From contig JAZUBT010000019.1 of NCBI GenBank assembly GCA_045638685.1, positions 1 to 9,529 on the forward strand: a stretch of 9,529 bases of DNA, in the 5' to 3' direction. The notes under the pieces were generated by a model. It ran no database searches. It was not told the origin of the DNA and saw only the letters and a program-made list of their open reading frames with translations. Positions 1 through 6,472 of this stretch are shown piece after piece; position 1 is the stretch's first letter; every line of letters starts with the position of its first letter. This stretch comes from SIG673 sp045638685. GTDB taxonomy: Bacteria; Bacillota; Clostridia; Oscillospirales; CAG-272. Position numbers and translations under genes: made by a program.

Positions 1-1146
1 TTTTATGAAGTGAAAATACACAAGGAAATGTACGCCGATATCGGACTTGAATTCAAGACCTACTTAATGGACGAGAAGCATTCATGCCGAAACCGGTGCA
101 TTTTCTGTTTTATCGACCAATTACCAAAAGGAATGAGAGAATCGCTCTATTTTAAGGACGACGATTCAAGGCTTTCGTTCCTTATGGGAAACTATATAAC
201 GCTTACAAATCTTAAGGACTCCGATATAGACAGGATAATTAAGATGCGCATAAGCCCGATTAACGTTTCCGTTCATACAATGAACCCGGAGCTTCGCGTT
301 AAAATGATGAAAAATAAAAATGCGGGCGACGTGCTTAAATACCTAAAAAGGCTTTCAGACGCGGGTATAACCCTTAACTGTCAGATAGTCCTTTGCAGAG
401 GGGTGAATGACGGAAACGAGCTTCTTTTCAGCATGCGTGAGCTTGCAGAGCTTTATCCTCAGGTGGAAAGCGTATCGGTCGTTCCAGCGGGAATGACCAA
501 ATTCAGAGACGGGCTTTATCCGCTCTCTCCTTACACCCCCGAGGAGTGCGGTGAGATTATAGATGCCGTTACTTCGTTTGGAGACGAGTGTATAAGTAAA
601 TACGGAAGCAGAATATTCTTCCCCGGAGACGAGCTTTACGTCAAAAGCGGCAGAGCGCTTCCGGACGAAACGTTTTACGAAGCTTTCTCACAGATAGAAA
701 ACGGTGTCGGAATGATTGCCTCTATGAAAGCCGAGTTTGAATGTGAAATAGAGGAGAGCACCTGCTCCCCGGTAACCCCTAAAACGGTTTCCTGCGCGAC
801 GGGCTACGCCGCGTACGATTTTATAAAGGAGCTTGCAGAAAAGGCGGAATCAACGGTACAGGGGCTTAAAATCAACGTTTTCAGGATTAAAAACAACTTT
901 TTTGGAGAAAGTATAACAGTTTCGGGACTCCTTACCGGAAAGGACCTTTCGGAGCAGCTGAAGCCCTACGCCGAGAGCGGTAGCCTCGGTGAGACGTTAT
1001 ACCTTTCAAGAAATATGCTCCGCGCCGAGGGGGATATGTTCCTCGACTGTATGACACCGAACGAGCTTTCGGAGAGCCTCGGTGGAGTTAAGATAGAATT
1101 TTTACAAAACGACGGAGCGGAGTTTTTCTCTGCTATCTGTCAATAA
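1..1146 (+). CDS. Radical-SAM/DUF512 family protein, 5'-truncated by the window edge
   Basis: Only the 3' portion is present. The frame is open from base 1 with no stop upstream, and the GTG at 10 is just a valine codon inside the protein. Members of this family (also called TIGR03279, DUF512) normally start with a PDZ-like domain of some tens of residues, which would lie outside the window. Visible are a CxxxCxxC iron-sulfur signature (CRNRCIFC, bases 85-108) followed by FIDQLPKGMR and the strongly family-typical LYFKDDDSRLSFLMGNYITL, then a TIM-barrel-like body and the C-terminal DUF512 region. The cysteine triad suggests a [4Fe-4S] cluster binding S-adenosylmethionine. The substrate is unknown to me. 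The gene lies 53 bp upstream of der in the same direction, an arrangement common in Clostridia, so cotranscription is likely. Family assignment is firm; biochemical role is not. Confidence 0.93.
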   Translation, partial: FYEVKIHKEMYADIGLEFKTYLMDEKHSCRNRCIFCFIDQLPKGMRESLYFKDDDSRLSFLMGNYITLTNLKDSDIDRIIKMRISPINVSVHTMNPELRVKMMKNKNAGDVLKYLKRLSDAGITLNCQIVLCRGVNDGNELLFSMRELAELYPQVESVSVVPAGMTKFRDGLYPLSPYTPEECGEIIDAVTSFGDECISKYGSRIFFPGDELYVKSGRALPDETFYEAFSQIENGVGMIASMKAEFECEIEESTCSPVTPKTVSCATGYAAYDFIKELAEKAESTVQGLKINVFRIKNNFFGESITVSGLLTGKDLSEQLKPYAESGSLGETLYLSRNMLRAEGDMFLDCMTPNELSESLGGVKIEFLQNDGAEFFSAICQ

Positions 1147-1199
1147 GAGAAATCTGCATTTAGCGGAAAAACGGATAGACTATTTTAGAGGAAAGGAAG

Positions 1200-2534
1200 A
1201 TGGATATGAAGCCGATAGTAGCAATAGTTGGACGCCCAAACGTCGGAAAAAGCACACTCTTTAATAAACTGACCGGAAAACGTATATCCATCGTAGAGGA
1301 TATTCCGGGAGTTACCCGCGACCGTATATATTACGAGGCAAGCTGGTGCGGACACGATATGCTTCTCGTTGACACGGGCGGTATTGAGCCTAAAACGACC
1401 GACCTTATTCTTAAGCACATGCGCCTTCAGGCTGAAATAGCGATAGATACGGCTGACGTTATAATATTTATGTGTGATATTCGCGCGGGACTTACCGCAG
1501 ATGACAGAGATATTGCGACAATGCTTTTAAAATCCGGTAAACCGGTAGTACCGTGTGTCAATAAAATAGACTCTATCGGTATGCCGCCGCTGGAATTTTA
1601 CGAGTTTTACGGACTTGGCTTTAACGAGGATCCTATACCGCTTTCCTCGCTTCACGGAAACGGTTCGGGAGACCTGCTTGACAGAGTTGTAAGCTATTTT
1701 CCGAATGAGACCGAGGAGCCCGAGGAGGAAAAAGCGATTTCGGTTGCCGTTATTGGTAAGCCTAACGCGGGAAAGTCCTCGCTTATAAACAAAATTCTCG
1801 GTGAAAACAGACTTATAGTTTCAAATATCGCCGGAACGACGAGAGACGCAACGGACAGCCGTGTTGAAAACAAGCACGGAGTGTTTAATTTCATTGACAC
1901 CGCGGGAATACGCCGTCAGAGCAAGGTTAACGATAAGATCGAAAAATACAGCGTTATCAGAGCGAAGCTTGCCGTTGAAAGAGCGGACGTGTGTGTCGTT
2001 ATGGTAGATGCCGAGCAGGGTATAACCGAGCAGGACGAGCATATAGCCGGACTTGCGCACGAGGCGGGCAAGGCAGTCGTTGTTTGCGTTAATAAATGGG
2101 ATCTTATCGAAAAGGACAACAAGACCGTTAATGAATACACGAAAAAGATAAAGACGGCGCTTGCTTATATGAGCTACGCCGAGGTAATTTATATTTCGGC
2201 AGTTACGGGACAGAGAATTGACAGACTTTTTGAGGAGATAAATAAGGCCTACGCGGAGACGAATAAGCGTATTACGACGGGAATACTGAACGATATGCTT
2301 TCCGACGCCACGGCAAGAGTTCAGCCCCCGTCCGATAAGGGTAGGCGTCTTAAGGTTTACTATATGACGCAGACGGCAGTAGCGCCTCCGACCTTCGTTA
2401 TTTTCTGTAACAATGCCGAGCTGTTCCATTTTTCGTATCAGAGATACATTGAAAACTGTCTGCGCGACGTTTTCGGCTTCAAGGGTACGCCTATAAAGAT
2501 AATAATTCGAGAAAAAGGAGAATCGCCCGATTAA
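1200..2534 (+). CDS. der: Ribosome biogenesis GTPase Der (EngA)
   Basis: This is a complete 444-residue Der, the usual length. Der is a cytoplasmic GTPase with two tandem G domains and acts in 50S subunit maturation. G domain 1 shows GRPNVGKS (11-18), DTGG (58-61) and NKID (121-124). G domain 2 shows GKPNAGKS (186-193), GTTRD (212-216), DTAG (233-236), NKWD (298-301) and SAVTG (333-337). The C-terminal ~90 residues fit the KH-like RNA-binding domain, with the typical PPTFVIF...N. An acidic linker (EETEEPEEE-like) joins the two G domains. The ATG at 1200 follows a purine-rich Shine-Dalgarno tract (AGAGGAAAGGAAG, 1187-1199). The in-frame ATG at 1206 (Met3) is an equally plausible start for the same tract. 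It sits between the radical-SAM gene and plsY, with no terminator or clear promoter in either gap, so it is probably the middle gene of the operon. Confidence 0.98.
   Translation: MDMKPIVAIVGRPNVGKSTLFNKLTGKRISIVEDIPGVTRDRIYYEASWCGHDMLLVDTGGIEPKTTDLILKHMRLQAEIAIDTADVIIFMCDIRAGLTADDRDIATMLLKSGKPVVPCVNKIDSIGMPPLEFYEFYGLGFNEDPIPLSSLHGNGSGDLLDRVVSYFPNETEEPEEEKAISVAVIGKPNAGKSSLINKILGENRLIVSNIAGTTRDATDSRVENKHGVFNFIDTAGIRRQSKVNDKIEKYSVIRAKLAVERADVCVVMVDAEQGITEQDEHIAGLAHEAGKAVVVCVNKWDLIEKDNKTVNEYTKKIKTALAYMSYAEVIYISAVTGQRIDRLFEEINKAYAETNKRITTGILNDMLSDATARVQPPSDKGRRLKVYYMTQTAVAPPTFVIFCNNAELFHFSYQRYIENCLRDVFGFKGTPIKIIIREKGESPD
2512..2532 (+). promoter_or_regulatory. Shine-Dalgarno site with possible ATT start for plsY
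   Basis: A strong Shine-Dalgarno sequence (AAAAAGGAG, 2512-2520) lies at the end of der. It is 33 nt from the first ATG of plsY (2554), too far for normal use, and no other SD precedes that ATG. Exactly 9 nt downstream of the SD is an ATT triplet (2530-2532), in frame with plsY and overlapping the der TAA stop. ATT is a rare but real bacterial start codon, best known from infC. A small stem (CCCGA 2526-2530 with TCGGG 2537-2541) also spans the der stop and would partly shorten the SD-to-ATG distance if folded. Which start is used cannot be decided here. Confidence 0.35.
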
Positions 2535-2553
2535 TCTCGGGATAAATAAACTT

Positions 2554-3321
2554 ATGTTTAAATTTATATTCGATTTGTTTGGCGAAGCTGCATGGTATAA
2601 CGGATTTGTTTTTACTGAGCAGAAAAATTACATCGTATTCCTTTATTTCAGTTTAATGCTTTTGATAGTAGTAGCGGCTTATATCCTCGGCTCGGTAAGC
2701 ACGGCGGTTATATTTTCAAAGGTGCTGTACGGTGAGGACGTAAGAACGAAGGGTAGCGGAAACGCGGGAATGACCAACATGATGCGTAACTACGGAAAAG
2801 GACCTGCTGCGCTTACGCTCGTCGCCGATATGCTTAAAACGCTGGTTGCCATGGCGATAGGAACAAGCCTTTGCGGAGTAACGGGAGCCTACGTTGCGGC
2901 ACTTTTCGCGGTTGTAGGGCACGTTTTTCCGATATTTTACGGTTTTAAGGGCGGTAAGGGCGTTGCCTCGTCGGCAATGATAATGCTTTACTTAAACGTA
3001 AAGGTTTTCCTTGTAGTGCTCTTAATATTCGTACTTATTGTATGGGCGACAAAGTATCTGTCTCTTGCATCGGTAATCTGCATACTTGTTTTCCCGCTTA
3101 TGATGTACAGAATGGACTTAATACCTACTGACAGAGGAATAAGACTTATTATTACCCTCATAATCGCGGCTATTGTGTTCTTAAAGCACAGAACCAACAT
3201 CGTCCGTATAATGAACGGTAATGAAAGTAAATTCGCCTTTAAAAAGACAGCAAAAAGACCGATCGCAGCCGATTCAGAGATAGTAGAGGATACGGCAGAG
3301 GAAAGCGACGAGATTAAATAA
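2554..3321 (+). CDS. plsY: Acyl-phosphate:glycerol-3-phosphate acyltransferase PlsY
   Basis: PlsY is a membrane enzyme that moves an acyl group from acyl-phosphate (made by PlsX) to glycerol-3-phosphate, giving lysophosphatidic acid, the first step of phospholipid synthesis. Family motifs are clear: ILGSVSTA in the first core helix, GSGNAGMTN (67-75), GHVFPIFYGFKGGKGVA (122-138) and KHRTNIVRI (211-219). Several hydrophobic segments fit a polytopic membrane protein. At 255 residues it is longer than the typical ~200. There is an N-terminal extension of about 34 residues before MLLIVVAAYILGS, where many PlsY proteins begin, and a hydrophilic acidic tail after residue ~225. Met35 (2656) would give a standard-length N-terminus but has no Shine-Dalgarno site. 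The ATG at 2554 also lacks one at normal distance (see the ATT entry). It follows der by 19 bp. The gpsA gene often found next is absent here. Confidence 0.95.
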   Translation: MFKFIFDLFGEAAWYNGFVFTEQKNYIVFLYFSLMLLIVVAAYILGSVSTAVIFSKVLYGEDVRTKGSGNAGMTNMMRNYGKGPAALTLVADMLKTLVAMAIGTSLCGVTGAYVAALFAVVGHVFPIFYGFKGGKGVASSAMIMLYLNVKVFLVVLLIFVLIVWATKYLSLASVICILVFPLMMYRMDLIPTDRGIRLIITLIIAAIVFLKHRTNIVRIMNGNESKFAFKKTAKRPIAADSEIVEDTAEESDEIK

Positions 3322-3328
3322 GAAAAAA

Positions 3329-3364
3329 CGGTATTTCTCGGGGCAAAAGCCCCGAGGGGTATCG
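3329..3364 (+). other. 16-bp stem-loop between plsY and tRNA-Arg
   Basis: CTCGGGGC (3337-3344) and GCCCCGAG (3349-3356) form a perfect 8-bp stem around an AAAA loop. In plus-strand RNA the helix extends outward to C3329-G3364 through A-U, G-C and four G-U wobble pairs, giving 16 pairs. The wobbles would be A-C mismatches in the antisense RNA, so the full helix belongs to plus-strand RNA. No U-tract follows on the plus strand (GAAAAACC instead), so it is not a normal intrinsic terminator in that direction. It could protect the plsY mRNA 3' end or be a processing site before the tRNA. On the minus strand the core stem is followed some bases later by TTTTTT, so a weak minus-strand terminator is possible. 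Confidence 0.6.
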
Positions 3365-3377
3365 AAAAACCAAATAC

Positions 3378-3452
3378 GCCTGCATAGTTAAATGGATATA
3401 ACAAACCCCTCCTAAGGGTTAGTTACAGGTTCGATTCCTGTTGCGGGTGCCA
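3378..3452 (+). tRNA. tRNA-Arg, anticodon CCT (reads AGG)
   Basis: The cloverleaf folds by eye. The acceptor 5' strand GCCTGCA (3378-3384) pairs with TGCGGGT (3442-3448), using two wobbles (G1-U72 and U4-G69). The D stem is GTTA/TAAC (3387-3390, 3399-3402), with T8, A14 and a GG pair in the loop. The anticodon stem is AACCC/GGGTT (3404-3408, 3416-3420) around CTCCTAA, placing anticodon CCT at 3411-3413. The variable loop is AGTT. The T stem is ACAGG/CCTGT (3425-3429, 3437-3441) around a canonical TTCGATT loop. The discriminator is G, followed by an encoded CCA (3450-3452). All invariant positions I checked are in place, so it is probably functional. No separate promoter is evident, so it may be made as part of the plsY transcript. 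Confidence 0.95.
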
Positions 3453-3493
3453 AAGAAAGGCAGAGCGTCAATTAGACGGACTGCCTTTCTTTT
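3452..3493 (+). terminator. Intrinsic terminator directly after tRNA-Arg
   Basis: AAAGAAAGGCAG (3452-3463) pairs perfectly with CTGCCTTTCTTT (3481-3492), a 12-bp stem whose last bases form the TTTCTTTT tract. Inside the loop, CGTC (3466-3469) and GACG (3475-3478) extend the helix beyond a small internal loop. The stem begins on the A of the tRNA CCA end, so there is no spacer between the tRNA and its terminator. Confidence 0.85.
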
Positions 3494-3603
3494 ATGCCTG
3501 TGCTGAAACGTCCTGCTCCAAGGCAGAGCCTTGGGGTACAGGTTCGTATTCCCCGCCCGAAGATCGACAAGCTCGCTACATTACTGTAAAACAAAAATAA
3601 AAT
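3494..3603. other. Non-coding stretch with one small hairpin
   Basis: No gene is visible. CCAAGGC (3518-3524) and GCCTTGG (3528-3534) form a 7-bp hairpin with a 3-nt loop. TACAGGTTCG at 3537-3546 repeats the tRNA T-arm sequence at 3424-3433, but the rest of a tRNA cannot be built around it. Bases from about 3585 are A-rich and supply the minus-strand T-rich tail of the next terminator. Confidence 0.4.
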
Positions 3604-3634
3604 AAAAACAAGGCTGCACGGCAGCCTTGTTTTT
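3604..3634. terminator. Bidirectional intrinsic terminator between convergent units
   Basis: AAAAACAAGGCTGC (3604-3617) and GCAGCCTTGTTTTT (3621-3634) form a perfect 14-bp inverted repeat with a 3-nt loop. It has a GC-rich core, T5 on the plus strand and T5 followed by more T-rich sequence on the minus strand. It lies 21 bp past the stop of the minus-strand ECF gene and can stop transcription from both sides. Confidence 0.9.
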
Positions 3635-3655
3635 CTATATACTAAATATGCAAAA

Positions 3656-4282
3656 TTATATGTGCGACATGTTTTTATGAGTACTCTTTTTAACTATTAC
3701 CGATACTCTGTAAATGACGGGGGAGAGAATAAGGTTAAGCGCAAGCTCAAAGAGGAAGTTAATTCCCGCGCAGATAATTATAAGGAAGTAAATTACGCTT
3801 ACACCCTCTCCGTTAGCAAAATTTACGGCAAGAGTTTCGGTCATGGTAAGACCGCCGAGAATAAAGAGGCCGGTGTTGACAATCGGAGCGGCGGCAGCGG
3901 CAACTATCGCGGCAACGTAAGGGTTGAATTTTTTTAATGCTTGATAGAAAAGACCTGCTGCAAGTCCTGCGCATATTCCTTTGCCAAAGCAGATAAGAGC
4001 GGTGAGGAAGGGGTGTGCGTTAAAGAGTATGTTCGTGAATGCATCCATTCCGAAAACACCCATAAGATAAGTAACCGCTCCGAAGGAAAATCCGAGCCAT
4101 GCTCCCGCCGCAGGACCGAGAAGAACGGCGCCGAGAACGATGGGGATAAGAACGAGGCTTATGCTCGTACCGAGACCGGTAAGCTTAATCGCTGTTCCGG
4201 TAAGCTGAAGAACGAGAACGATAGCGGTGAGTATCGCAAGCTCGGTCATTTCAATAGTTTTTACCTTTTGTGTTTTATTCAT
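3656..4282 (-). CDS. ECF transporter substrate-binding (S) component
   Basis: This 208-residue, very hydrophobic protein has about six membrane segments and matches the S-component family of energy-coupling factor importers (PF12822-like), which capture vitamins or other micronutrients in the membrane. Visible features are an AxxxA pattern in the first helix (A16, A20), used by S subunits to dock on EcfT; the segment LGPAAGAWLGFSFGA (55-69); NAHPFLTALICFGKGICAG (88-106); and a basic C-terminus. I cannot name the ligand: pantothenate-like, riboflavin-like and other families share this fold. No EcfA or EcfT genes are nearby, so it is probably a group II ECF component using a shared energising module made elsewhere. 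The start at 4282 has an excellent Shine-Dalgarno site (GGAGGG, plus-strand 4288-4293) at 5-nt spacing and a perfect promoter. The 5' UTR is only about 40 nt, too short for a typical vitamin riboswitch. Confidence 0.85.
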   Translation of the reverse strand: MNKTQKVKTIEMTELAILTAIVLVLQLTGTAIKLTGLGTSISLVLIPIVLGAVLLGPAAGAWLGFSFGAVTYLMGVFGMDAFTNILFNAHPFLTALICFGKGICAGLAAGLFYQALKKFNPYVAAIVAAAAAPIVNTGLFILGGLTMTETLAVNFANGEGVSVIYFLIIICAGINFLFELALNLILSPVIYRVSVIVKKSTHKNMSHI

Positions 4283-4330
4283 AGTAGCCCTCCGTTTATG
4301 CGTATAAATAAATATCTTTTTGATTTTTAA

Positions 4331-4359
4331 ATTATAGCACTGTTTTTATAATTTGTCAA
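4331..4359 (-). promoter_or_regulatory. Consensus sigma-A promoter for the ECF S-component gene
   Basis: Read on the minus strand, TTGACA (4354-4359) is followed after exactly 17 bp by TATAAT (4331-4336). Both hexamers are perfect. Transcription would begin near 4324, giving a leader of about 40 nt that contains the Shine-Dalgarno site at 4288-4293. Confidence 0.9.
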
Positions 4360-4388
4360 GACTTTGAGACATTTTTTTCGCCTTAAAG

Positions 4389-4421
4389 CGGGTTTTTTAC
4401 GTGTGAATTAGAAAAATCCCG
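4389..4421. repeat. Interrupted inverted repeat beside the rarA -35 box
   Basis: CGGGTTTTTT (4389-4398) and AAAAATCCCG (4412-4421) are inverted copies matching at 9 of 10 positions, separated by 13 bp. The right arm ends one base before the rarA -35 hexamer, a position where a DNA-binding regulator could act on rarA. Both arms are partly homopolymeric, so chance is a real alternative. Confidence 0.4.
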
Positions 4422-4422
4422 A

Positions 4423-4451
4423 TTGACAAAACAGATAAAATAATATATAAT
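4423..4451 (+). promoter_or_regulatory. Consensus sigma-A promoter for rarA
   Basis: TTGACA (4423-4428), a 17-bp spacer and TATAAT (4446-4451) match the consensus at every hexamer position. Transcription would start near 4458, leaving about 37 nt before the ATG at 4495, including the Shine-Dalgarno AAGGAA (4481-4486). Confidence 0.9.
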
Positions 4452-4494
4452 ATTGAATGTAAAATGTTAAGCTTTTCGAAAAGGAAATGAAAAA

Positions 4495-5736
4495 ATGCAA
4501 AATGAAATGAAAGCGCCTCTGGCACAGAGGCTTCGTCCCGTGAGTCTTGACGATATCGTAGGTCAAAAGCATCTCTTCGGGAGCAACGGCGCGGTACGCC
4601 GTATGCTGGAGAGAGGGTACGTTACGAATATGATATTTTACGGCCCGCCCGGAACGGGTAAAACCACCGCCGCGAATATCATAGCGAGGGAAGCGGGTAA
4701 AACGATACATAAATTAAACGCCACGTCGGCATCTCTTTCCGACGTAAAGGCGGTTATTGCAGATACCGAAACGGTTTTCGGCAGAGAGGGAGTGCTTCTT
4801 TATCTCGACGAGATACAGTACTTCAACAAAAAGCAGCAGCAGTCTCTCCTTGAATTTATGGAGGACGGACGTATAACGCTTATAGCATCTACCACCGAAA
4901 ATCCGTATATGTACGTCTATAACGCAATCATCTCCCGTTCCGCGGTTTTTGAATTTAAATCGCTTTCGGCAGAGGAGGTAAAGCCGCTTATTAATAAGGC
5001 TGTGGGCGTTTTAAACGACGAAAATAAAACGGATAAAAAAATCACCTCCGAGGCGCTTGATTATATAGCGGGGGCGGGAGCGGGGGACGCAAGACGCGCC
5101 CTTAATCTTCTCGAAAACACGTATTATATTTCGTCAGACGAAATAACTAAGGATGCCGCCGCCTCTCTTACGAGTAAGATAGTGGGCAGCTTTGATGCCG
5201 CGGGCGTGGTTCACTATGACATGCTTTCCGCGCTTCAAAAGTCGATAAGAGGCTCTGATCCCGATGCTGCCGTCTTTTACCTTGCCAAAATACTTGACGG
5301 CGGGGATCTTATAGGAGCGTGTAGGAGGCTTCAGGTTATCGCGGCAGAGGACATAGGTCTTGCCTATCCTAACGCCATTCCGATTGTAAGAGCCTGTGTT
5401 GAAAGCGCATTTGACCTCGGAATGCCGGAGGCGAGAATACCTCTTGCCGACGCGGCGGTGCTTTTGGCAACCGCACCGAAGTCCAACTCGGCGTATATGG
5501 CTATGGCAAGAGCGAGCGAGGCACTGCAAAGCGGAAAGGGACAAAACGTTCCCGCTCATATGAGACCGAGCAATAATTTTGACGGATACAAATACCCCCA
5601 CGATTACCCCGGACATTACGTAAAACAGCAATATCTCCCTAATGACTTGGTAGGGGAGATCTTCTACGAATACGGTGATAATAAGTCTGAGGAAGCGGCA
5701 AAGACGTATTGGAGTAAAATCAAAAGCGGTAAATAA
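4495..5736 (+). CDS. rarA: Replication-associated recombination protein A (RarA/MgsA AAA+ ATPase)
   Basis: RarA is a cytoplasmic AAA+ ATPase of the clamp-loader clade that acts at stalled replication forks and interacts with single-stranded-DNA-binding protein. This 413-residue copy is near family length. It begins with the signature PLAQRLRP (8-15) and DDIVGQKHL, then has Walker A GPPGTGKTT (50-58), Walker B LLYLDEI with YFNKKQQQ (101-116), sensor-1 region ASTTENP (131-137), arginine-finger SRS (147-149) and sensor-2 GDARRALN (197-204). The C-terminal half holds the helical tetramerisation region, with GSDPDAAVFYLA and the late motif PNNFDGYKYPHDYPGHYVKQ-like order (PSNNF, then YKYPHD and QQYLP). 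The start has Shine-Dalgarno AAGGAA 8 nt upstream and its own consensus promoter. It is the only gene in its transcription unit and converges on the metallopeptidase gene with a 43-bp gap, in which I see no convincing terminator. Confidence 0.97.
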   Translation: MQNEMKAPLAQRLRPVSLDDIVGQKHLFGSNGAVRRMLERGYVTNMIFYGPPGTGKTTAANIIAREAGKTIHKLNATSASLSDVKAVIADTETVFGREGVLLYLDEIQYFNKKQQQSLLEFMEDGRITLIASTTENPYMYVYNAIISRSAVFEFKSLSAEEVKPLINKAVGVLNDENKTDKKITSEALDYIAGAGAGDARRALNLLENTYYISSDEITKDAAASLTSKIVGSFDAAGVVHYDMLSALQKSIRGSDPDAAVFYLAKILDGGDLIGACRRLQVIAAEDIGLAYPNAIPIVRACVESAFDLGMPEARIPLADAAVLLATAPKSNSAYMAMARASEALQSGKGQNVPAHMRPSNNFDGYKYPHDYPGHYVKQQYLPNDLVGEIFYEYGDNKSEEAAKTYWSKIKSGK

Positions 5737-5779
5737 GGTACAAGAGATTTTGAAAAGAGCTTTTCAGGAGCGCGCGGAG

Positions 5780-6463
5780 CTACGAGCATATAGCGCGGGA
5801 AATTTCCGAATATCTCTTTTTGAAGGCTGTCTCTACGTATCTGAAATCGGGACAGATTTTTTTGAGTAGCAGATAAAACTCTTTTCCGTGGTTTAAATAA
5901 ACGGTGTGCGCAAGCTCGTGAAGTACGACAAAGGTTATAAAGCTTTCGTTAAACGCAGACAGACAAAGGGAAAAATTAACGTTCTTTTTGGAGCTGCAGG
6001 AGCCAAAGCGCGACGAAATATCTTTAATGAAAATGCGGTTATAAGTGAGACCGTGCTTTGCGGAAAGCTCTTTTGTAAGCGAAGGGAGAATTCTTTTTGC
6101 CTCGGTGCGCAGAAAATCCTTGTAGAGGGAGTGTAGAGCGACGGGAGACGTGCCTGTCGGGGCGTAAAAGGCTTCTCCGTCAAAGACGAGCTTTTTCGTC
6201 TCACGGTATAAAACGGGGTATCTTTTGCCAAGATATAAAAGAGACGGATTTAAAGGCTCTCCGAAAAGAGTTATAAGGCGCTTTTCGTTCCGTTCCTCGG
6301 CAAGTCGGGATATTTTTTCTAAGTTTGCGTAAAGAAATTCAAGAGCCTTCTTTTTAGGATAACCCTTTGGACAGTAAAGCGCGAGGCTGCCGTCATTTTT
6401 TAGCTTTAAAAGTAGATTTTTGCGCCTTGTTCTGTATATAGTGTATTTAATATCCTGCTTCAT
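5780..6463 (-). CDS. YgjP/DUF45-type zinc metallopeptidase (M48-like)
   Basis: The protein has 227 residues, usual for the YgjP/DUF45 family of gluzincin-like metalloproteases. The zinc site is HELAH (182-186) plus a third ligand H193 in NHGKEF, with E183 as the likely general base. The preceding motif SRFGSCSSKKNVNFS (151-165) matches the family pattern R.xGSCs...xxNfs, and a proline-anchored CPDF (204-207) follows. The N-terminal part, with RKNLLLKLKNDGSLALYCP, is the beta-rich domain also typical of the family. There is no signal peptide and no membrane segment, so it is probably cytoplasmic. The natural substrate is not established; related domains occur fused to restriction-associated proteins and resemble SprT. 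The ATG at 6463 has a modest Shine-Dalgarno AAAGG 8 nt upstream. It is transcribed divergently from ybaK with only 45 bp between the start codons, and convergently with rarA. Confidence 0.9.
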   Translation of the reverse strand: MKQDIKYTIYRTRRKNLLLKLKNDGSLALYCPKGYPKKKALEFLYANLEKISRLAEERNEKRLITLFGEPLNPSLLYLGKRYPVLYRETKKLVFDGEAFYAPTGTSPVALHSLYKDFLRTEAKRILPSLTKELSAKHGLTYNRIFIKDISSRFGSCSSKKNVNFSLCLSAFNESFITFVVLHELAHTVYLNHGKEFYLLLKKICPDFRYVETAFKKRYSEISRAICS

Positions 6464-6472
6464 AGTGTGAGC

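Noticed and set aside
10..12. GTG as the start codon of the first gene
   Set aside because: The frame stays open to base 1 and the family normally has an N-terminal PDZ-like domain before this point, so the gene is cut by the window edge and the GTG is internal.
1821..2429. Long open frame on the minus strand opposite der
   Set aside because: It lies wholly inside a certain gene, has no Shine-Dalgarno or recognisable domain, and its composition reflects the reverse of der codons.
4283..4324. Vitamin riboswitch ahead of the ECF S-component gene
   Set aside because: The predicted leader is only about 40 nt and shows no aptamer-like fold.
3662..4330. Plus-strand open frames opposite the ECF S-component gene
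   Set aside because: The minus-strand reading gives a coherent membrane protein with a perfect promoter and a strong Shine-Dalgarno. The plus-strand frames give low-complexity charged peptides.
4487..4510. Seven-codon upstream frame (MKKCKMK) overlapping the rarA start
   Set aside because: It arises from the A-rich Shine-Dalgarno/start region, has nothing typical of a leader peptide, and shares the rarA ribosome binding site.
5751..5766. Palindrome TGAAAAGAGCTTTTCA between rarA and the metallopeptidase as a terminator
   Set aside because: The stem is short and AT-rich and no T-tract follows on either strand.
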